Of a DNA stretch of 10,429 nucleotides, positions 6,769 to 10,429 are shown piece by piece; the first letter of the stretch is position 1; each line of letters opens with the position of its first letter. The DNA is taken from positions 1-10,429 of the forward strand of contig JACDEA010000044.1 of NCBI GenBank assembly GCA_013816725.1, read 5' to 3'. The notes below the pieces were generated by a model. The model searched no databases and was not told where the DNA came from. It saw nothing but the letters and a program-made list of their open reading frames with translations. Source of the stretch: Actinomycetota bacterium. Its GTDB lineage: Bacteria > Actinomycetota > Acidimicrobiia > Acidimicrobiales > JACDEA01. The translations under genes were made by a program, and so were the position numbers.

Positions 6769-8157
6769 ATGGGTGGGATCGACGACACCGCGGTTGAGAA
6801 GCTGGCGACGGAGTTCGCGGGCGAGCTGTTGCGCCAAGGCGACGCCGGCTACGACGAGGCCCGAGAGGTCTACAACGCGATGTTCTCCGACCGGTGGCCG
6901 GCGCTGATCGCCCGCTGCCGCTCGACGGCCGACGTGGTCGCCGCCGTCAAGTTCGGCCGCTCCACCGGCGTCGAGGTCGCGGTGCGGGCCGGGGGCCACA
7001 GCATCGCCGGCTTCTCGACGATCGACGACGGCCTGCTGATCGACCTCTCGCCGATGAAGCACATCGACGTCGACGCCGACGGCCGCATCGCCCGGGCCCA
7101 ACCTGGGGTCCTCCTCGGCGAACTGGACGCCGAGACCCTCCGCCACGGGCTGGCCACGCCGCTCGGTTTTGTATCGGTGACAGGAATCGCCGGGCTCACA
7201 CTGAACGGCGGCATCGGGTTCCTCACTCGCAAGCACGGCTTGTCGTGCGACAACCTCCTCGCCGCCGAGGTGGTGCTGGCCGACGGCAGCGTCGTGACCG
7301 CCAGCGACGACGAGAACGCCGACCTCATGTGGGGGCTTCGGGGCGGCGGCGGCAACTTCGGCATCGTGACCCGCTTCGAATACCGCCTCCACGAGGTGAG
7401 CGACGTGTACATCCGGATGAGTTTCTACGAGCCCGCGGCACTGCGCGACATCCTTCGCGTGTTGGCGACCGACGGGCCCGGGCTCTCCGAGGACGTCGTC
7501 GCCTACGCCGGGTCGATGACGATTCCCGAGATCGACATGTTCCCACCCGAGGTGCACGGCAAGACCGTGGCGATGCTGCTGATGGCGTACCTCGGAGGCG
7601 AAGAGGGCGGCCCCGAGGCGCTGGCCGCGCTGCCCACACCGCCGTCGCCGCTCGTCGACATGGCCATGCCGATGCCCTTCCAGATGGCGCAGACGATGCA
7701 GGACGAGGACCTGCCGAGCGGCCGGCGCAACTACTGGAAGTCGGCCAACTTCACCGAGCTGACCGACGAGGCGATCGACGTGATCGCCGATGGCGCTTTC
7801 ACCGCCACGTCGCCCCACACCACCGTCGGCATCATGCCGCTGGGCGGCGCGGTGTCACGGGTGGGCGAGACCGACACCGCATACTGCGGTCGCGGTGCGA
7901 GGTTCAACCTGATGCTCGACAACATCTGGGAAGATCCGGCCGAGGACGCCGCGCAGATCGCGTGGAGCCGCGCGTTCTTCGACGCGCTCACGCCGTTCTT
8001 CTCCGAGGGCGCCTATCTCAACTTCACCGTGGAGGAGGACGCCGGCGCCGTCGCCCGGGCCTACGGACCCAACTACTCGCGGCTGGTCGACCTCAAGAAC
8101 ACCTACGACCCGTCGAACTTCTTCCGCCGCAACCAGAACATCACGCCGGCGGGCTGA
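6769..8157 (+). CDS. FAD-linked oxidase, berberine-bridge-like (PCMH/VAO family)
   Basis: The 462-residue protein has a PCMH-type FAD-binding domain (about 40-215) and a C-terminal BBE motif (LKNTYDPSNFFRRNQNI, near residue 440 to the end). In VRAGGHSIAGFS (72-83), His77 is the expected 8-alpha-histidyl attachment site for FAD. In two-link members a second bond comes from Cys in a GTCPxVG-like motif; here the segment reads GFVSVTG and Val135 takes that place, so a single covalent link is expected. The downstream GIAGLTLNGGIGFLTRKHGLSCDNL segment is typical of actinobacterial members. The family oxidises alcohols, sugars or secondary metabolites with O2 or another acceptor; the substrate here cannot be named. 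There is no signal peptide, so it is probably cytoplasmic. ATG 6769 is chosen for its Shine-Dalgarno sequence. It follows the LuxR regulator on the same strand and may be a target or passenger. Its last 17 bases overlap the end of the opposing amidohydrolase gene. Confidence 0.92.
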   Translation: MGGIDDTAVEKLATEFAGELLRQGDAGYDEAREVYNAMFSDRWPALIARCRSTADVVAAVKFGRSTGVEVAVRAGGHSIAGFSTIDDGLLIDLSPMKHIDVDADGRIARAQPGVLLGELDAETLRHGLATPLGFVSVTGIAGLTLNGGIGFLTRKHGLSCDNLLAAEVVLADGSVVTASDDENADLMWGLRGGGGNFGIVTRFEYRLHEVSDVYIRMSFYEPAALRDILRVLATDGPGLSEDVVAYAGSMTIPEIDMFPPEVHGKTVAMLLMAYLGGEEGGPEALAALPTPPSPLVDMAMPMPFQMAQTMQDEDLPSGRRNYWKSANFTELTDEAIDVIADGAFTATSPHTTVGIMPLGGAVSRVGETDTAYCGRGARFNLMLDNIWEDPAEDAAQIAWSRAFFDALTPFFSEGAYLNFTVEEDAGAVARAYGPNYSRLVDLKNTYDPSNFFRRNQNITPAG

Positions 8158-8971
8158 GCAGCCGTGCGGCCGCGCCGAGGAACGCGTCGACCGCTTGATC
8201 GGAGAGTCCTGCGACTGAGCGGGCGGCACCGACGGCGCGATCGAGAGGCAGGAACGGGTGGTCCGACGCGAACAGCACGCGGCCGCGTCCGGCCGATGAA
8301 TCCATGAACGCCACCATTAGGGGATCGAGGTACGTGGCCAGGTAGGCCGACGTCGACAGGTACAGCGCCGGCCACTTGCGCATGTAGGTGATCAACAGCG
8401 ACTCGTAGGGGTGACCCATGTGCGCACCGATCACCGTCATCCCCCGGAAGTCGATCAGCACGTCTTCGAGCAGCTCGGGATGCTGGCAGGCCGAGCGCAC
8501 CTGCGGCCCCGGCACGCCGACGTTGATCGACACCGGAAGCCCGGCCTCCGCGCAGGCCGCGTAGACGGGGTAGTAGAGGCGGTGATTCAACGGGAACTGC
8601 TCGACGAGCGGCGTCACCCGGGCCAAGGAGAAGCGCTCGTGCTGCGCGAGATCGCGCAGGCGCGCCGCCATGCGAACCGGTCGGGTGGCCTTGTCGACGG
8701 TGCCGGCAACGAGGAAGCGTCCGGGGTGGTCGTCGGCCACCTTGAGCAGATCCTCGACCGACGACCCCGACAGCCCGCCGGTGAGCACCGCGACGTCGAC
8801 TCCGCATCGGTCCATCAACGCGAGCAACTCGTCGGGACCCTCGGGTTCGACGTCGCGCCCGAAGTACTCGCCGCTCATCCGCTGGGCGACCTCGGGCGAC
8901 AAGAGGTTGACCCAGAGGTCGGTTACAGCCGTTCGATCACCGTGGCGTTGGCCTGCCCGCCGCCCTCGCAC
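8141..8971 (-). CDS. Amidohydrolase-2-like TIM-barrel protein with incomplete metal site (start uncertain)
   Basis: The protein has up to 276 residues and resembles the amidohydrolase-2 (ACMSD-like) barrel family: DLWVNLLSPE as strand 1, LPVSINVGVPGP as strand 5, VIGAHMGHPYESLL as strand 6 and VLFASDHPFLPLDRA as strand 8. Numbered from GTG 8971, His184 and Asp237 match metal ligands. The strand-1 HxH is Trp20-x-Asn22 and the strand-5 His is Asn150, so ordinary zinc hydrolysis is doubtful. The start is unclear. GTG 8971 overlaps the thiolase by 49 bases and is listed because it keeps strand 1. TTG 8902 and ATG 8878 (GAGG 11 bases upstream) are in frame but lose strand 1. The natural position, overlapping the thiolase stop, carries GTA rather than GTG. 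It probably forms an operon with the thiolase. A hydratase- or decarboxylase-like role, or a non-catalytic one, is possible. Confidence 0.8.
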   Translation of the reverse strand: MRGRRAGQRHGDRTAVTDLWVNLLSPEVAQRMSGEYFGRDVEPEGPDELLALMDRCGVDVAVLTGGLSGSSVEDLLKVADDHPGRFLVAGTVDKATRPVRMAARLRDLAQHERFSLARVTPLVEQFPLNHRLYYPVYAACAEAGLPVSINVGVPGPQVRSACQHPELLEDVLIDFRGMTVIGAHMGHPYESLLITYMRKWPALYLSTSAYLATYLDPLMVAFMDSSAGRGRVLFASDHPFLPLDRAVGAARSVAGLSDQAVDAFLGAAARLLSPPA

Positions 8972-10074
8972 ATCGTCTGGAACCCATAGCGCCCGCCCTC
9001 GTCCTCGAGCCGGTGCAGCAGCGTGGTCATCAGGCGCACTCCGCTGGCCCCCAGCGGGTGGCCGAGCGCGATCGCGCCGCCCCACCCGTTGTAGCGCTCG
9101 AGGTCGGGGCCGAACTCTTTGGCCCACATCAACGCGATCGCAGCGAACGCCTCGTTGCACTCGATGGCGTCGAATTCGTCGATCTTCATGCCGCTGCGCT
9201 CGAGCAGCTTGCGGGTGACAGGGTTGGGCGCCGACAGCACGACGACCGCGTCGTCGGCGCCGACGGCGAAGTGGGCGAAGCGGGCGCGGATCGGAAGGCC
9301 GAGGCGCTCGGCCGTGTCGCGATCGGCGATGAGCATCGCCGCGGCGCCGTCCGAGACCTGCGACGCGCCGCCGGCGGTGATGGCCGGCGTGGTCTCGTCC
9401 CACGCCGACGGCAGCGCGGCCAGCTTCTCCAGCGACGTATCGCGGCGGATGCCCTCGTCGGCCGTCATCGCCGTGCCGTCGGGCAGCGTCACCGGAACGA
9501 TCTCGCGGTTGAACTTCCCGGCGTCGGTGGCCGCCGCCGCTCGCTGGTGGCTCCGGAAGGAGAACTCGTCCATGACCTCCCGCGTGATGCCGAAGCGGTC
9601 GGCCAGGATCTGGCTGCACTCGAACTGCGTGAGCAGCTTGCCGTCCACTGCCTTCATGAATCCCTGGCTGAACGGGCCGTCGCCGCCGCGCGCGTTCGAC
9701 GCCAGCGGAACTCGCGACATCACCTCGACACCACACGCGATCGCCAGGTCGTAGGCGCCGGCCAGCACGCCCTGCGCGGCGAAGTGCACCGCCTGCTGGC
9801 TCGAGCCGCACTGGCGGTCGACGGTGGTGGCCGGCACGTGCCACGGGAGGCCGGCGGCGATCCAGCCGTTGCGGGCCACGTTGGTCGACTGCTCGCCTAC
9901 CTGGCTCACGCACCCGCCGATGACGTCGTCGACGAGAGCGGGGTCGACGCCGCTGCGTTCGACAACGGCATTGAGCGCAAGGGCCAGCAGGTCGTTGGGG
10001 TGGAACCCCGACAGTGACCCCTTGCGCTTGCCGATCGGTGTGCGAACTGCTTCGACGATGACTGCTTCACGCAT
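8923..10074 (-). CDS. Thiolase (acetyl-CoA C-acyltransferase), FadA6-like
   Basis: The 383-residue protein is a complete degradative-type thiolase, which cleaves 3-ketoacyl-CoA with CoA at the last step of beta-oxidation. Catalytic residues are in place: nucleophile Cys89 (VDRQCGSSQQA), the NEAF box (307-310), His339 (GGAIALGHPLGASG) and second Cys369 (QTMCEGGGQAN). The start MREAVIVEAVRTPIGKRKG is canonical. The MCEGGG form in place of the common CxGGGMG, and the ATVIERL end, recall mycobacterial FadA6, a steroid-ring-catabolism thiolase. This comparison is from memory, so the symbol is left open. ATG 10074 lies eight bases from the possible start of the divergent acyl-CoA dehydrogenase. A TAGCAT -10 candidate (10088-10083) and a palindrome sit just upstream. 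The TAA stop at 8923-8925 lies inside the frame of the amidohydrolase-like gene, suggesting an operon and translational coupling. Confidence 0.95.
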   Translation of the reverse strand: MREAVIVEAVRTPIGKRKGSLSGFHPNDLLALALNAVVERSGVDPALVDDVIGGCVSQVGEQSTNVARNGWIAAGLPWHVPATTVDRQCGSSQQAVHFAAQGVLAGAYDLAIACGVEVMSRVPLASNARGGDGPFSQGFMKAVDGKLLTQFECSQILADRFGITREVMDEFSFRSHQRAAAATDAGKFNREIVPVTLPDGTAMTADEGIRRDTSLEKLAALPSAWDETTPAITAGGASQVSDGAAAMLIADRDTAERLGLPIRARFAHFAVGADDAVVVLSAPNPVTRKLLERSGMKIDEFDAIECNEAFAAIALMWAKEFGPDLERYNGWGGAIALGHPLGASGVRLMTTLLHRLEDEGGRYGFQTMCEGGGQANATVIERL

Positions 10075-10082
10075 ATCGAGCG

Positions 10083-10088
10083 ATGCTA
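10083..10088 (-). promoter_or_regulatory. Possible -10 element of the thiolase operon
   Basis: On the minus strand TAGCAT (10088-10083) matches TANNNT and ends eight bases before the thiolase ATG at 10074, so the transcript would start one or two bases before the start codon. This near-leaderless layout resembles that proposed for the 155-181 gap. No clear -35 box is seen. The element coincides with the first possible ATG of the divergent dehydrogenase. Confidence 0.3.
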
Positions 10089-10429
10089 TTGCCGATGATC
10101 GGCATCAGCGACGAGCACGTCGAGCTGGCCAACACCGTTCGCCGGTGGGCACAGAGCCATTGCCCGCCGGCGCTGGCCCGTTCCTATCTCGACGGCAACG
10201 CCGCCGCCTTGCCGCCGTTCTGGGACCAGCTTCCCGATCTCGGCTGGCTCGACCTCGACTTCCCCGAACTGGCCGTCGTCGTCGAGGAGCTGGGCCGGGC
10301 CATGGCACCGGGGCCGTTCGTGCCCACCGCCATCGCGTCCCGGGTGTTGGGGCGGTCGCTCAGCGAGCCCGCCGCGGTGGCGTTCGCCGGTGACGTCGTG
10401 TTGGGCGGGGCTGGTGCGTCGCTCATCGT
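10083..10429 (+). CDS. Acyl-CoA dehydrogenase, N-terminal part (cut by window edge)
   Basis: The frame is open from ATG 10083 to the window end (115 codons and two bases). The protein starts MLLPMIGISDEHVELANTVRRWA and continues FWDQLPDLGWLDLDFPELAVVVEELGRAMAPGPFVPTAIAS. The last part is characteristic of an actinobacterial acyl-CoA dehydrogenase subgroup ('PELAVV.EELGRA.APGPF.PT'). The usual loop between 'LGWLG' and 'PELAVV' (roughly 'h.PE..GG.G.gl' in relatives, from memory) is missing, a deletion of about a dozen residues or more in a substrate-cavity loop. ATG 10095 is an alternative start that gives MIGISDEH and clears the -10 candidate on the other strand. No convincing Shine-Dalgarno sequence is visible. 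It is divergent from the thiolase and probably shares its regulatory palindrome. The catalytic residues are outside the window, so activity and substrate cannot be judged. Confidence 0.85.
   Translation, partial: MLLPMIGISDEHVELANTVRRWAQSHCPPALARSYLDGNAAALPPFWDQLPDLGWLDLDFPELAVVVEELGRAMAPGPFVPTAIASRVLGRSLSEPAAVAFAGDVVLGGAGASLI
10090..10104. promoter_or_regulatory. 15-bp palindrome, candidate operator
   Basis: TGCCGAT-G-ATCGGCA is a perfect dyad of 7-bp arms around one central base. It lies directly upstream of the thiolase -10 candidate, where a repressor would sit between -10 and -35. It also covers the alternative ATG 10095 of the divergent dehydrogenase. Short palindromes of this size are typical of TetR- and GntR-type operators in catabolic regulons. 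The dyad is seen directly; the role is inferred. Confidence 0.4.

Noticed and set aside
6733..7818. 361-codon minus-strand open frame opposite the FAD oxidase
   Set aside because: Rich in His, Arg and Gly with no motifs; the plus strand encodes a clear flavoprotein across the same bases.
6894..8198. 434-codon plus-strand frame overlapping the FAD oxidase
   Set aside because: Extremely arginine-rich, typical of the +1 shadow of a high-GC gene.
8923..8971. A frameshift or fusion between thiolase and amidohydrolase
   Set aside because: The thiolase ends with the normal family C-terminus (IERL then TAA), so two separate proteins are expected.
8972..9913. Long upstream extension of the amidohydrolase frame that would give a 590-residue protein
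   Set aside because: The extra part is arginine-rich and out of frame with the well-supported thiolase on the same strand; it is a GC-rich shadow.
9013..10017. 334-codon plus-strand frame opposite the thiolase
   Set aside because: No domain features; the thiolase catalytic residues on the minus strand are complete.

Overview
The window is dense, visibly GC-rich bacterial DNA with frequent GTG starts, almost no intergenic space and several divergent gene pairs. Together with a cyclase/NB-ARC/TPR/LuxR regulator of the kind known from mycobacteria and other actinobacteria, this points to an actinomycetote. Mycobacteriales and Acidimicrobiia are both possible and the sequence alone does not decide. 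I see no tRNA, rRNA, CRISPR array, insertion sequence, integrase or phage gene.

Layout: (1) Positions 1-1390 hold two divergent acyl-CoA dehydrogenase genes, one cut by the window edge, with 27 bp between their starts; that gap carries a perfect 8-bp inverted repeat. (2) Positions 1419-1880 (minus) encode a small SRPBCC-fold protein. (3) Positions 1883-6696 (plus) hold two class III nucleotidyl cyclase proteins joined by a TAGTG stop/start overlap. The first fuses two hotdog (thioesterase-like) domains to a cyclase with a nearly complete active site. The second is a large cyclase/ATPase/TPR/LuxR-type transcription regulator with an altered cyclase site. (4) Positions 6769-8157 (plus) encode a covalent-flavin oxidase of the berberine-bridge type. 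(5) Positions 8141-10074 (minus) hold a thiolase followed by an amidohydrolase-fold protein with a degraded metal site. (6) From 10083 to the window end (plus) lies a third acyl-CoA dehydrogenase, cut by the edge and divergent from the thiolase across a 15-bp palindrome.

Reading them together (inference): three acyl-CoA dehydrogenases and a thiolase indicate beta-oxidation of a fatty, steroid or cyclic acyl-CoA. The thiolase resembles the FadA6 steroid-type group from memory. The oxidase, SRPBCC protein and amidohydrolase-fold protein would be accessory catabolic enzymes. The central pair of signalling proteins looks like the control module. The most interesting hypothesis is that the tandem hotdog domains sense an acyl-CoA or related acyl ligand and set cyclase output, with the coupled LuxR protein as partner or downstream regulator.

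Every intergenic gap is under 75 bp, so there is no long non-coding stretch to describe.
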